From Actinopolymorpha cephalotaxi (GTDB lineage: Bacteria > Actinomycetota > Actinomycetes > Propionibacteriales > Actinopolymorphaceae), in NCBI RefSeq assembly GCF_013408535.1, contig NZ_JACBZA010000001.1:5912850-5976849 (forward strand): a DNA stretch of 64,000 nt, in the 5' to 3' direction. Below the pieces are notes generated by a model. It ran no database searches. It was not told the DNA's origin and saw nothing but the letters and a program-made list of their open reading frames with translations. The position numbers were made by a program, and so were the translations under genes. Positions 7,211 to 15,853 of the stretch are shown here, piece after piece (the first letter of the stretch is position 1; the number at the start of each line of letters is the position of its first letter).

Positions 7211-8395
7211 TCAGCTCCTCGCCCCCGCGGCCAGCGGCGACGACGTGGCCAGCAGGCCGGCGTACCGTTCGATCGTCGCGGCCGCCGCCGCGTCCACCGA
7301 GTGCGTACGCGCAACGGCGTCGCCCGCGGCCACGAGCGCGGCGCGGCGGGCCGGGTCACGGACCGCGTCCCGCGCGCGGACCAGCGCCGACGCCAGCGCG
7401 GACGGGTCCTCCGCCGGGCAGGTGAAGCCGGTCACGCCGTCGGTCACCGACTCGGCCAGCCCGCCCACGGCGGAGGCGACGGGCACACTGCCGGCCGCCA
7501 TCCCCTCCAGCGGCGCGAGGCCGAGCGCCTCCTCCCGCGAGGGGACGGCGAGGAGTTCGGCGCGGGCGAGCTCACCGACCACGGCGCGCTGCGGCAGCGC
7601 GCCTGCGAAGTCGACCCGCAGCCGGGCGGCGTCGGCCTGCCGCCGCAGCTTCGGGAGTTCGGGCCCGGCACCGACGACCCGCAGCCTCGGCACGGGGACG
7701 CCCCGCCGGTCGAGGTCGGCCAGCGCGGCGAGCAGCACGTCGAGACCCTTGCGGTGCACGAGGTTGCCGACGAAGAGGAGTTCGTACGGCCGCGAACCAC
7801 GCCCGCCGGCGCCGGTTTCCGAGCCGGTTTCCGAGGCGACCCGGGCCGCGGCCAGGTCGGCGTACCTGATCCCCGGCGACACCACGGCGGTGCGTTCGGC
7901 CGGACGGTGGAACCGGCGGGCGACCTCCCCGGCGAGGTAGCGGCTGTTGGCCACCACGAGGTCCGCGCGCTCGAACACGAACCGGCACAGCCGGGCGTCG
8001 ACCCACGAGCGCCCGGGCAGCCGCAGCACGTCCGACCCGTGCGCGAACAACACCAGCGGGGCGCGCAGCCGGGCCGCGAGCGGCCAGGCGAACGCGCCGG
8101 ACGGGTGCGCGATGTGTGCCTCGACGACGGTGCCGGGCTCGGCCGCCTCCACGCGGTCGGTACGGCCAGTGCGGTCGGCGAGCACGGTGCGCCCGGTGCG
8201 GTCGGCGCGGGCGGCCCGGGCAACGGCGGTGAGCAGGCCGGCGTACCGGACCGTCGCCGACGGGTGGTCGCGGACCGCGACGACCTCGACGTCGTGCCCC
8301 AGCCGCTCCAGCGCGTCCACCCGGTTGGCCACGAAGGACCCCCAGGCGGGCCGGCGCGGGCTCGGCCAGAGATTGGTGACGACGACGACGTGCAG
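7211..8395 (-). CDS. GT4-type glycosyltransferase, probable CTG start
   Basis: A GT-B fold transferase of the GT4 family. It has an acceptor-side N-terminal domain (HVVVVTNLWPSPRRPAWGSF), the donor-domain hinge ELLFVGNLVHRKGLDVLLAA, and the nucleotide-sugar site SREEALGLAPLEGMAAGSVP with its EALG...EGMA glutamates. The first obvious GTG (8332) would remove the essential first Rossmann strand, so the start is placed at a CTG at 8395, seven bases after CGAGGAG. It is the first gene of the minus-strand glycan operon and diverges from the flippase gene. The donor sugar is not predictable. An insertion near residue 70 is rich in Thr/Arg/Asp repeats. Confidence 0.8.
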   Translation of the reverse strand: MHVVVVTNLWPSPRRPAWGSFVANRVDALERLGHDVEVVAVRDHPSATVRYAGLLTAVARAARADRTGRTVLADRTGRTDRVEAAEPGTVVEAHIAHPSGAFAWPLAARLRAPLVLFAHGSDVLRLPGRSWVDARLCRFVFERADLVVANSRYLAGEVARRFHRPAERTAVVSPGIRYADLAAARVASETGSETGAGGRGSRPYELLFVGNLVHRKGLDVLLAALADLDRRGVPVPRLRVVGAGPELPKLRRQADAARLRVDFAGALPQRAVVGELARAELLAVPSREEALGLAPLEGMAAGSVPVASAVGGLAESVTDGVTGFTCPAEDPSALASALVRARDAVRDPARRAALVAAGDAVARTHSVDAAAAATIERYAGLLATSSPLAAGARS

Positions 8396-8490
8396 CGGTG
8401 GCTCCTCGCTCGGGTGTGTACCTGTGCGGGGTGCGCCGGACCGCTCGGGCCGATGCGACCGGCGACCTCAACCGCCGGATCCGCGAGGCT

Positions 8491-8522
8491 CTAGGGTCGG
8501 TCCCTGCGGATCAAGACCCTAG
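8491..8522. promoter_or_regulatory. inverted repeat CTAGGGTC/GACCCTAG in the divergent glycan promoter
   Basis: Perfect 8-bp arms (8491-8498 and 8515-8522) are separated by 16 bp, with arm centres 24 bp apart. The repeat lies in the 136 bp between the divergent GT4 and flippase genes and ends 9 bp before the flippase start. It could be an operator or an mRNA hairpin near the 5' end; which cannot be decided from sequence. Confidence 0.4.
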
Positions 8523-8531
8523 GACACGACG

Positions 8532-10109
8532 GTGCCGAACGATACCCTGCCGAACCCGGACGCCGACCCGACAGCCGGTTCCCCTGTGGACGACGGTTCC
8601 GGTGCCGGTCCCGAGCGCGAGGACGAGCAGCAGGCGGCGGCCCGTGACCGCCTCACCGGCCGACTGGTCCGCGGCACGCTGTGGTCGATGCTCGGGATCG
8701 CGGCGCTCGGCGTCACCCGGCTGGTCTACACCGCGCTGATCGGCCGCACCGGCGACCCGGCCCGGCTGGCGGCGGTCAACTCCCAGGTGTCCCTGGCGTT
8801 CCTCGCGACGTTCGCCACCGCCGCCGCGACCGGTGCGGGTGCGGCGAAGTTCCTTCCGCTCACCGCCGCGCGGTCCGGACCCGCGGCGGCCGCCGCCGTC
8901 CACCGCCGGCTCACCCGGTGGACGGTCGCGGCGACCGTGGCGGTGGTGATGGCGCTGGCCGCGTTCGGGCGGGTGTTCCTGCCGGACGCGGACTGGACCG
9001 ACGTGGTGTGGGTGTGCGCGCTGGTCACGGCGTACGGCGCGTACTCCTACACGAAGTCGGTGCTGTACGGCCACCACCTGCCGCACCGCTACGCCGTCCT
9101 CGAGGTGGCCGCGGACGTGGTGATCCTCGTCCTCACGGTCGTGGTGGTGTGGTGGGTGCCGACCCGGTTGGCGGGCGACGCACCGGGCCTGCTGCTGGCG
9201 CCGCTGGTGGCGGGGTACGCCGCGTTCGCGGTGGCGGCGACCCGGTCGGCGCCGCGGGTCCGGCCGGGCGAGCTGCCCGCCCTGCGCGGTGAGCTCGGCG
9301 GCTTCGTGGCGTACACCGCGCTCGGCATCGCCGCGGGACAGGGCTTCTTCCAGGTGTCCATGATCGTGGCCCGGCACGCGACCGGCGGTTCCGAGGCGGG
9401 CGCCTACGCCGCCGCCATGAGCCTCGTCGGCCCGGCGTTCTTCCTGCCGCGGGCGATGGGGATGGCGTTCTTCCCGGCCGCGGCGGAGGCCGTCGGGCGC
9501 GGCGACCAGGCCGCGCTGGCCCGGCACACCGACCTGGTCACCCGGCTGCTGGTGCTGACCACGGTCCCGCTGTTCGGGCTGACGGCGATGCTCGGCGGCC
9601 CGGTGCTCGGGCTGGTCTTCGGACCGGCGTACGCCGACGGCGGCCCGGCCTTCGCGGTGCTCGTCCTGGCGGTGTTCTGGTACGTCGTGGCGGTGCCCTC
9701 GGTCAACGTGCTGTCCGCGCAGAACCTCACGCTGGCCCGGATTCCCCCGCTCGCGTCGGCCGCCGGTGTCGTCGTCGGGGTGGCGACCTGGCTGGCCGTC
9801 GGCACGCGGTGGGGCGCGGTCGGCGTGGCCGCCGGATACCTCGCCGGGATGCTGGTGCAGGCCGGCGTGCCGCTGGTGGTCGCGTTCAGCCGGCTCCGGC
9901 TGCGCTGGGGCAGCCGCCTGCCGCGCTACGCCGCCGGGCTGGCCGCCGGAATCGCCGCGGCCACGGTCGCGGTGCTCACTCCCCGTCCCGGTGTGATAGC
10001 CGTGTGCGCTACCGGGTTCCTTCTGGCGTTCGGGCTGCTCAACGCCTCCGAGCTTGCCGGTACGGTTCGACGCGTCCGGGAACTGCGTGCGGCCACCACT
10101 CGGCGCTGA
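8532..10109 (+). CDS. Wzx-like polysaccharide flippase
   Basis: A 525-residue integral membrane protein of the MOP/polysaccharide-exporter superfamily with about 14 hydrophobic segments. The first begins GTLWSMLGIAALGVTRLVYT, and the repeated half is visible at PRAMGMAFFPAAAEAVGRGD. These proteins flip undecaprenyl-linked oligosaccharides to the outer face of the membrane. The GTG at 8532 has AGGA seven bases upstream. The first 40 residues are acidic and disordered. It heads a plus-strand run with a WecG/TagA transferase and an acyltransferase, and diverges from the GT4/ligase operon, so both strands together likely make and export one cell-surface glycan. Confidence 0.85.
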   Translation: MPNDTLPNPDADPTAGSPVDDGSGAGPEREDEQQAAARDRLTGRLVRGTLWSMLGIAALGVTRLVYTALIGRTGDPARLAAVNSQVSLAFLATFATAAATGAGAAKFLPLTAARSGPAAAAAVHRRLTRWTVAATVAVVMALAAFGRVFLPDADWTDVVWVCALVTAYGAYSYTKSVLYGHHLPHRYAVLEVAADVVILVLTVVVVWWVPTRLAGDAPGLLLAPLVAGYAAFAVAATRSAPRVRPGELPALRGELGGFVAYTALGIAAGQGFFQVSMIVARHATGGSEAGAYAAAMSLVGPAFFLPRAMGMAFFPAAAEAVGRGDQAALARHTDLVTRLLVLTTVPLFGLTAMLGGPVLGLVFGPAYADGGPAFAVLVLAVFWYVVAVPSVNVLSAQNLTLARIPPLASAAGVVVGVATWLAVGTRWGAVGVAAGYLAGMLVQAGVPLVVAFSRLRLRWGSRLPRYAAGLAAGIAAATVAVLTPRPGVIAVCATGFLLAFGLLNASELAGTVRRVRELRAATTRR

Positions 10110-10234
10110 CCGCGGAACCCGCCGGGGCGCGCGTCGCCCGTTCGCACAGGGATGCCCGGCACTCGACGGCAAGATCATCCGACTGGCATCCTGATCGGCG
10201 CACATTGGTCGGTGGCTCCGGCACGGGAGGGAAT

Positions 10235-11140
10235 GTGGCGACACCGCGGCACGTCCAGGCTCGGGTCGCGCCCGTTCACGTCCTTCCCGAGGTCGACTCC
10301 GCCGTTTCAGTCGACTCAGGCGACCCGGCCGACTCAGCCGACCGGTCCCGGCGTACGCACATCTGCGGCGTGCCCGTCGACGTCCTCACCATGGAGGAGA
10401 CGCTCGTCGCGGCCAGCGAACTCATCGACTCCGGACGGCCGCACCAGCACGTCGCGATCAACGCCGCGAAGGTGGTGGCCGCCCGGCGCGACCCGCGACT
10501 GCGGCAGATCATCGAGTCCTGCGCGCTCGCCAACGCCGACGGCCAGTCCATCGTCTGGGCCAGCCGGCTGCTGCGGCCCCGGCTGCCCGAACGCGTCGCC
10601 GGCATCGACTTCATGCTGCGGATGTGGGGGGTCGCCGCCGACCGCGGCTACCGCGTCTACCTGCTGGGCGCCAAGCCGTCGACGGTGCAGAAGGCCGCCG
10701 ACGCCGCCCGCGCGCAGGGTGTCACGGTGGTCGGCGCCCGCAGCGGGTACTGGACGCCGGCCGAGGAGTCCGCCGTGGTGGCCGAGGTCGCCGGCTCCCA
10801 GCCCGACCTGCTGTTCGTCGGTCTGCCCACGCCGCGCAAGGAGGAGTTCCTGCACCGCCACCTGGACGGGCTGCGCACCCCGCTGGCCGTCGGCGTCGGC
10901 GGCTCGTTCGACGTGGTGGCCGGAGAGGTGACCCGCGCGCCGGAATGGATGCAGCGGACCGGCCTGGAGTGGGTGCACCGGATGCGGCAGGAGCCACGGC
11001 GGCTGGTCCGGCGCTACGCCGAGGGAAATCTGCGGTTCGTGGCGATGGTGGTCCGGGACGCCGCCGACCGGCTGCGCCGGGGTCCCCGGCGGACCGAGCG
11101 CCCCGACCGGCCCGCCCGGCCACGCCACTCCGCGCACTGA
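10235..11140 (+). CDS. WecG/TagA/CpsF family glycosyltransferase
   Basis: A GT26 transferase of 301 residues, which adds N-acetylmannosamine(uronate) or similar to lipid-linked GlcNAc in wall polymer or common-antigen synthesis. Family blocks are present: HVAINAAKVVAARRDPRLRQ, ADGQSIVWASRLL, RVYLLGAKPSTVQKAADAA, and FVGLPTPRKEEFLHRHLDGL followed by VGVGGSFDVVAGEVTRAPEW. The catalytic Thr/Asp region (NAAKVV...NADGQSIVW) looks intact. The GTG at 10235 follows GGGAGG closely. A Ser/Asp-rich 45-residue leader precedes the domain. It lies between the flippase and the acyltransferase. Confidence 0.88.
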   Translation: MATPRHVQARVAPVHVLPEVDSAVSVDSGDPADSADRSRRTHICGVPVDVLTMEETLVAASELIDSGRPHQHVAINAAKVVAARRDPRLRQIIESCALANADGQSIVWASRLLRPRLPERVAGIDFMLRMWGVAADRGYRVYLLGAKPSTVQKAADAARAQGVTVVGARSGYWTPAEESAVVAEVAGSQPDLLFVGLPTPRKEEFLHRHLDGLRTPLAVGVGGSFDVVAGEVTRAPEWMQRTGLEWVHRMRQEPRRLVRRYAEGNLRFVAMVVRDAADRLRRGPRRTERPDRPARPRHSAH

Positions 11141-11166
11141 GCGCGCCACACACCTCGACCACCGAC

Positions 11167-12303
11167 GTGCCGACCTCCGCCGAAGCAGACCTGCCCGCCG
11201 ACGCGGGCGCCGAGCCCACCGTCGACGCCGCGTCCACCACCGGCGCCGCGCCCACCCGGCCCGGTCACATCCACTGGCTGTCGTGGGCGCGGATCGTGGC
11301 GATCGTCGCCGTCGTCACCGTCCACGTGTGCGCCCACCTCACCCTGGAGTGGGGAACGATCGGCGCGAAGCTGTGGCACTTCGGCAACCTCGCCGAGTCG
11401 GCCGGCCGATTCGCCGTACCCCTGTTCGTCATGGTGTCCGGCGCCACCCTGCTGCCGCCGCGACCCGGTGAGCGGCTGCGCGACTTCTACCGCCGCCGGT
11501 CCGCCCGGATCGCGGTCCCGCTGGTCGGCTGGACCGCCGGGTACCTCGTCCTCGACGCCTGGCTGAACGACCGGGCGATCACGTCGTACACCTTCGTGCA
11601 GGGGTTCGCCTGGGGCCGGCCGTACTACCACCTCTACTTCCTGTACGTCGTCGCCGGGCTGTACCTCGTCACGCCGTTCCTGCGGGCGTTCGTCGCCACC
11701 GCGGACCGCCGGCTGCTGGTCGCCGGCACCGCCGTGTGTCTCGGCCTGGCCGTCGCCGACAAGGCGCAGCACCTGCTGATGGGCGGCGGCGGGTTCAACG
11801 CGTTCTCCTACTTCGTGCCGTTCCTCGGCTACTACCTGCTCGGGTACGTCGTGGCCACCGCGCGCCCCCGCCGGCCCCGGCGGACCGTGCTCGCGTGGGC
11901 GGCGGGCGCGTACGCCGCGGCGGTGCTGGTGACCGCGGCCGGCACCTGGTGGCTGTTCGGCCTGGTGGGACCGCAGGACGGCAGGCCGTTGTACGACTAC
12001 TACGCGCCGACCGTGCTGGTGGCGTCGGTGGCGATGGCGTACGGGCTGCGCGCGGTGTTCGGCGACCGGGCACCGAACCCGGCACGCGCCCGGCTGGTGC
12101 GCCGGCTCGCCGACCTGACGTTCGGCGTCTTCCTGCTGCACCCGATCCCGCTGGAGCTGCTGGTCCGCCGGCGGCAGCCCGCGTTCACCTCCGACTACGC
12201 CGACATGGCGTTCCACGTGGGAGTCGTGGCGGCGCTGGTGGTCGGCTGCGGACTGGTCACGCTCCTCCTGCGGCAGGTGCCGGTGGTCCGCCGGCTCTTC
12301 TGA
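11167..12303 (+). CDS. acyltransferase 3 family membrane protein
   Basis: An acyltransferase of the OafA/YrhL/NodX type that would transfer acetyl or other acyl groups to exported glycans. It has about ten membrane helices, the first-helix pattern HWLSWARIVAIVAVVTVHVC with the family's conserved histidine, and the PLFVMVSGATLLPP segment. The GTG at 11167 is the first usual start after the transferase stop, 26 bp away, though no strong ribosome binding site precedes it; a CTG at 11137 overlapping that stop is an alternative. The first 35 residues are disordered. Context suggests it decorates the polymer made by the neighbouring genes. Confidence 0.82.
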   Translation: MPTSAEADLPADAGAEPTVDAASTTGAAPTRPGHIHWLSWARIVAIVAVVTVHVCAHLTLEWGTIGAKLWHFGNLAESAGRFAVPLFVMVSGATLLPPRPGERLRDFYRRRSARIAVPLVGWTAGYLVLDAWLNDRAITSYTFVQGFAWGRPYYHLYFLYVVAGLYLVTPFLRAFVATADRRLLVAGTAVCLGLAVADKAQHLLMGGGGFNAFSYFVPFLGYYLLGYVVATARPRRPRRTVLAWAAGAYAAAVLVTAAGTWWLFGLVGPQDGRPLYDYYAPTVLVASVAMAYGLRAVFGDRAPNPARARLVRRLADLTFGVFLLHPIPLELLVRRRQPAFTSDYADMAFHVGVVAALVVGCGLVTLLLRQVPVVRRLF

Positions 12304-12544
12304 CCGCCGGGTCTGACCGTTCGGGATATATCCCGCGCAAGGTTGCATCCATGATCGACGACGGCCACCCTCGATACTCGACAACCTCGACCACCGGACG
12401 ACCGGACCACGCGTTGTCCACAGGTCGACGATTCGCGACAACCGCGGCACCACGTGCTCGCGTACGGTAGTCGACGCATCTACCAGCAGTTTCGGCAACA
12501 GCCCGCGCGACGGTCGCCCGGGCAGGCACGTTCGGGAGCGACCG
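12304..12544. other. intergenic region with palindrome CGGGATATATCCCG
   Basis: A gap of 241 bp between the glycan operon and the secretion-like block. A perfect 14-bp palindrome sits at 12322-12335, 19 bp after the acyltransferase stop, and is AT-rich at its centre. It may be an operator; as an RNA hairpin it would have only a short stem. TACGGT at about 12464 could be a -10 for the next operon. I see no gene here. Confidence 0.4.
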
Positions 12545-13234
12545 GTGGACAACCGCAACGCCCGCATCGCGGCGGTCATCGCGGCAGTGGTGGCCGTGCT
12601 GTCGGTCGTGGCGTTGATGGTGAGCACCTATCTCGGCGGTGACAGCCGCACGCCTGCCGCCGCCGAGCCGACCGCGACGACCGGCGAGGTCGACGGACCG
12701 CCCGCTCCCGCGGGTCCGGAGCTCCCGACGCCGACCCCGACCGCCCCGAACGAGGGCTCGGACCACGCCGACGACCCCTACACGCCGGACGCCAGGACCA
12801 AGGCCACGCTGATCCGGGTCAGCACGCGGTTCCTCGCCGAGTGGAAGCGGCCGGGCACCCCGGCCGAGCGCACCACCCGACTGCGGCCGTACGCCACCGA
12901 GTGGCTCACCACCAGGCTGGCCAGGGTCGACCCGGCCGACCTGCCCACCGCGTCGGTCAAGGGCAGGCCCGCGATCGTCGCCGCCACGCCCTACGCCGCG
13001 GCCACCAGCACGCTCTTCGACGACGGCATCCGCATCCGCTGCAACCTCGTCCTCGACACCACCGGCTGGCGGGTCTCGGAGGTCCTGCCCGACTCCGACA
13101 CCCCCGTGCCGAGCCCGACCGTCGAGCCGTCCACCTCACCGTCGAAGACGCCGGCGGCCAGGCCCGGGAAGCCGGCCGCCACGGCCAGCCCCGAGCCCAG
13201 CCCGAGCACGACGAAACGCGCCGGAGCGCCCTGA
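12545..13234 (+). CDS. membrane-anchored VirB8/TcpC-like protein
   Basis: A 229-residue protein with one N-terminal membrane helix (IAAVIAAVVAVLSVVALMVS), a Pro/Ala/Thr linker, and an extracytoplasmic domain of about 110 residues. That domain has the pattern seen in NTF2-fold conjugation proteins: LIRVSTRFLAEWKRPGTPAE, LRPYATEWLTTRLARVDPAD, IRCNLVLDTTGWRVSEVLPD. A Thr/Ser/Pro tail follows. Sequence signatures of VirB8/TcpC are loose, so this call rests on architecture and on neighbours: a wall hydrolase starts within its stop codon, and VirB6-, VirB4- and PrgI-like genes lie nearby. Such proteins brace the secretion channel in the periplasmic or wall space. Confidence 0.55.
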   Translation: MDNRNARIAAVIAAVVAVLSVVALMVSTYLGGDSRTPAAAEPTATTGEVDGPPAPAGPELPTPTPTAPNEGSDHADDPYTPDARTKATLIRVSTRFLAEWKRPGTPAERTTRLRPYATEWLTTRLARVDPADLPTASVKGRPAIVAATPYAAATSTLFDDGIRIRCNLVLDTTGWRVSEVLPDSDTPVPSPTVEPSTSPSKTPAARPGKPAATASPEPSPSTTKRAGAP

Positions 13235-14856
13235 TGCCGGCACCGGTCGTCGTCGCCGCCCGCACAGCCGGCCGCCGGCTCGCCCGGGCCGCGGCCACCA
13301 GGGTCGGTCGCCGCGCAGCCGACTCCGCCGTACGCCGCGGCACCGGTGGGCGGGTCGGGCACGCACCGCACCGTCGCACGCTCTACGTCGGGCTCGGCCT
13401 GGCCGTCCTGCTGCTGCCGGTGCTGATGGTCGGCCTGGTCGGGTCGCTCGGCCTGGCGTTGTTCGCGCCGCTGGGCTCGACCGACACCGACACCACCATG
13501 CAGTGCGGGCCGACCGGCGTGCTGGCGGCGGACACCTCCGGCGCGGGCTCGGGTTCGGGTTCGCACGTCGGCGTGGTGGCCGGCGACCCCTCCGAGCTCG
13601 ACCCGGACCAGATCGACAACACCAGGTCGATCATCGCCGCGGGCAAGCAGTCCCGGGTGCCGGAGTACGGCTGGGTGGTCGCCCTCGCCACCGCGCTGCA
13701 GGAGTCGGGGCTGCGCAACCTCGACTACGGCGACCGGGACTCCCTCGGCCTGTTCCAGCAGCGCGCGGGATGGGGCTCGCCCACCGAACGCACCACACCC
13801 TCCATCGCTGCGACGATGTTCTACACCGGCGGGCACGGCGGCCAGCCGGGCCTGCTGGACATCCGCGGCTGGCAGAACATGACGGTCGCCGACGCCGCCC
13901 AGGCCGTGCAGGTGTCGGCGTTCCCCAGCGCGTACGCCGACGACGAACCCCTCGCCCGCGCGCTGGTGGCGAAGTACGGCGGCGGTGGCGACGTGCCCGG
14001 TGACTGCGGCTTCCCGCCCGGCACCACCTGCCCGCCCACCCCGTGGCCGGCGTCGGAGGCAGGACTCACCCCGGACGCGCTGAAGGTGATCCGCTGCGTG
14101 CACCAGCAGTTCCCGCAGTTCACGACGGTGTACGGCGTGGGCGAGCGCCCGGCCGGCGGCGACGGCGACCACGCCGCCGGCCGCGCGGTCGACGCGATGC
14201 TGCCGTTCCGCGACTACAAGTCCCAGCCTGCGAAGGCCTTCGGCTGGCAGGTCGCCAACTGGGTGCGGGCCAACCAGGCCCGCCTGGGCGTGCACTACGT
14301 CATCTTCGACAAGAAGATCTGGTCGATCAACCGCGACAAGGAGGGCTGGCGCGACTACACCCACTACGCCGGATGTACGAGCGACACCTGCCTGCACTAC
14401 GACCACATCCACGTCTCGGTGTTCGGCAACGCCGCGACCCTGCCCGCCACCGGGGCGTGGGTGCTCCCGGTCCCGCCGGGGTCGTACACCCTCACCGCAC
14501 GGTTCGGCCAGTGCAGCAGCCACTGGGAGAACTGCCACACCGGACTCGACTTCGCCGCGCCGACGGGCACACCGGTCCGGGCCGCAGCCGCGGGAACGGT
14601 CATCTTCGCCGGGCGCAAGGGCGCGTACGGCAACATGATCAAGATCGACAACGGCAACGGCGTCCAGACGATGTACGCCCACCAGAGCAGGTTCGCCCCC
14701 AACGTGCTGGGGTCGAAGGTGATCCCGGGTCAGATGATCGGCGAGGTCGGCTCGACCGGGAACACCACCGGACCCCACCTGCACTTCGAGGTCCGCGTCA
14801 ACGGCCAACTCCAGGACCCGGAGGTCTGGCTGGACGCACACGGGGTCTCGCCGTGA
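13234..14856 (+). CDS. membrane-anchored peptidoglycan hydrolase with C-terminal M23 (LytM) domain
   Basis: A 540-residue exported enzyme. The N-terminus is basic, followed by one membrane helix near residue 50 (LYVGLGLAVLLLPVLMVGLV). A lysozyme/transglycosylase-like region follows, with the likely catalytic Glu in ALATALQESGLRNLDYGDRD and then LGLFQQRAGWG. A middle domain (TVYGVGERPAGGDGDHAAGR, then LHYDHIHVSVFG) resembles ARB_07466-type cell-wall domains. An M23 metallopeptidase domain follows, with zinc ligands in HTGLDFAAP and HLHFEV. The ATG at 13234 overlaps the upstream stop. This is the VirB1-like function of a type IV secretion system: opening peptidoglycan for the channel. Domain order is clear; the exact bonds cut are not. 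Confidence 0.85.
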   Translation: MPAPVVVAARTAGRRLARAAATRVGRRAADSAVRRGTGGRVGHAPHRRTLYVGLGLAVLLLPVLMVGLVGSLGLALFAPLGSTDTDTTMQCGPTGVLAADTSGAGSGSGSHVGVVAGDPSELDPDQIDNTRSIIAAGKQSRVPEYGWVVALATALQESGLRNLDYGDRDSLGLFQQRAGWGSPTERTTPSIAATMFYTGGHGGQPGLLDIRGWQNMTVADAAQAVQVSAFPSAYADDEPLARALVAKYGGGGDVPGDCGFPPGTTCPPTPWPASEAGLTPDALKVIRCVHQQFPQFTTVYGVGERPAGGDGDHAAGRAVDAMLPFRDYKSQPAKAFGWQVANWVRANQARLGVHYVIFDKKIWSINRDKEGWRDYTHYAGCTSDTCLHYDHIHVSVFGNAATLPATGAWVLPVPPGSYTLTARFGQCSSHWENCHTGLDFAAPTGTPVRAAAAGTVIFAGRKGAYGNMIKIDNGNGVQTMYAHQSRFAPNVLGSKVIPGQMIGEVGSTGNTTGPHLHFEVRVNGQLQDPEVWLDAHGVSP

Positions 14857-14965
14857 TCCGCCAGGACATCCGTCAGAACATCCCGCCGGGAGTCCGGCAG
14901 TGGATCCGGCGAGGTTGCACATCCGCGCCGAGGAACTACTGTTCGCGAAGGACACACCACGGGCG

Positions 14966-14989
14966 TCGCACCCGCGTCCACGGGTGCGA
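14966..14989 (+). terminator. strong hairpin between the hydrolase and the next gene
   Basis: A perfect 9-bp stem TCGCACCCG/CGGGTGCGA with a 6-nt loop stands in the 191-bp gap after the hydrolase stop. No T-run follows. It may be a partial terminator or mRNA processing signal separating the first two genes of this block from the next three. Confidence 0.4.
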
Positions 14990-15047
14990 GGCCGACGGCG
15001 CGAGCGTCACGATGGAGTGGCGAGCGCTTCGGGGAGGGGGCAGCCAG

Positions 15048-15794
15048 GTGACGACAGGCTCCGGTGCGGGCTCGTCCGCACCTGACCGGCCCGACCGCTC
15101 GGGCGCCGACACCCCCGACGTGCCGGACGTGGAGTTCGCCGGGTCGGAGTTCCCCGACGCCGAGTCGGTCGGTGCGCGCGGCGCGAACCACAGCGGCGCC
15201 GACTGCGGTCTCGACTACAGCGGTCTCGACTATGACGGCAACGACCACGGGGGCAACGACCACGGGGCCGACGACTACGCCGGGATGCCACTCCCCGGCG
15301 GAGCGGAGTTCGCCGACGCGGACACCACCACGTCGAACTCCCCGGCCTCGCCGGCCGTCGACGGAGCCGACCGGCCCGCGGACCTCCGGCTGGAGCCGGC
15401 GACCGCGTTCGGCGTGGAGGGTTACGACCCCGCCGATCCGTGGAACGCCGTCCTGTGCGTGGAGAACGAGACCGTGGCGACCGTCCTTCCACTGACCCCG
15501 AGGAGCCTGGACCACCTGCTCGCGGGGCTGATCGCCGTCCGCGAGGCGCAACGCGCCGCCCTCGGCGCCGAGCCCGCGCCGGTCCTCGACGACGAGACCG
15601 GCGCCACCTCCGACGAACTCCGCGGCGAGCGCCCGGGTGCACTGCGCCAGGTCGGGAACGCCGCCAGGCTCGCGACCGGCAGCGCCTCGGTCGCCCGCAT
15701 GTGGAACGACGCCGGCCGAGGCAGGATGGTGATCATCGGAGGTGCCGTGTTGTTCGTCCTGATCGGATTCCTCGCGTCCCTCTTCACTCGTTAG
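15048..15794 (+). CDS. acidic tail-anchored membrane protein of unknown function
   Basis: A 248-residue protein whose first 110 residues are disordered and very acidic (runs of Asp, Gly, Asn, as in GLDYSGLDYDGNDHGGNDHG). A short conserved-looking domain follows (YDPADPWNAVLCVENETVAT, LTPRSLDHLLAGLIAVREAQ), then a C-terminal membrane helix (MVIIGGAVLFVLIGFLASLF) ending five residues before the stop, so it is probably tail-anchored facing the cytoplasm. The GTG at 15048 has GGGGAGGGGG seven bases upstream. I do not recognise a family. Its place directly before the MinD-like ATPase gene suggests a partner or membrane receptor for that ATPase. Confidence 0.6.
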   Translation: MTTGSGAGSSAPDRPDRSGADTPDVPDVEFAGSEFPDAESVGARGANHSGADCGLDYSGLDYDGNDHGGNDHGADDYAGMPLPGGAEFADADTTTSNSPASPAVDGADRPADLRLEPATAFGVEGYDPADPWNAVLCVENETVATVLPLTPRSLDHLLAGLIAVREAQRAALGAEPAPVLDDETGATSDELRGERPGALRQVGNAARLATGSASVARMWNDAGRGRMVIIGGAVLFVLIGFLASLFTR

Positions 15795-15853
15795 CGTGCT
15801 CAGAGCGTGCCAAGGCCCCGCCGGGAGCAAGCCCCCACCGCAGGGAGAAAGTT

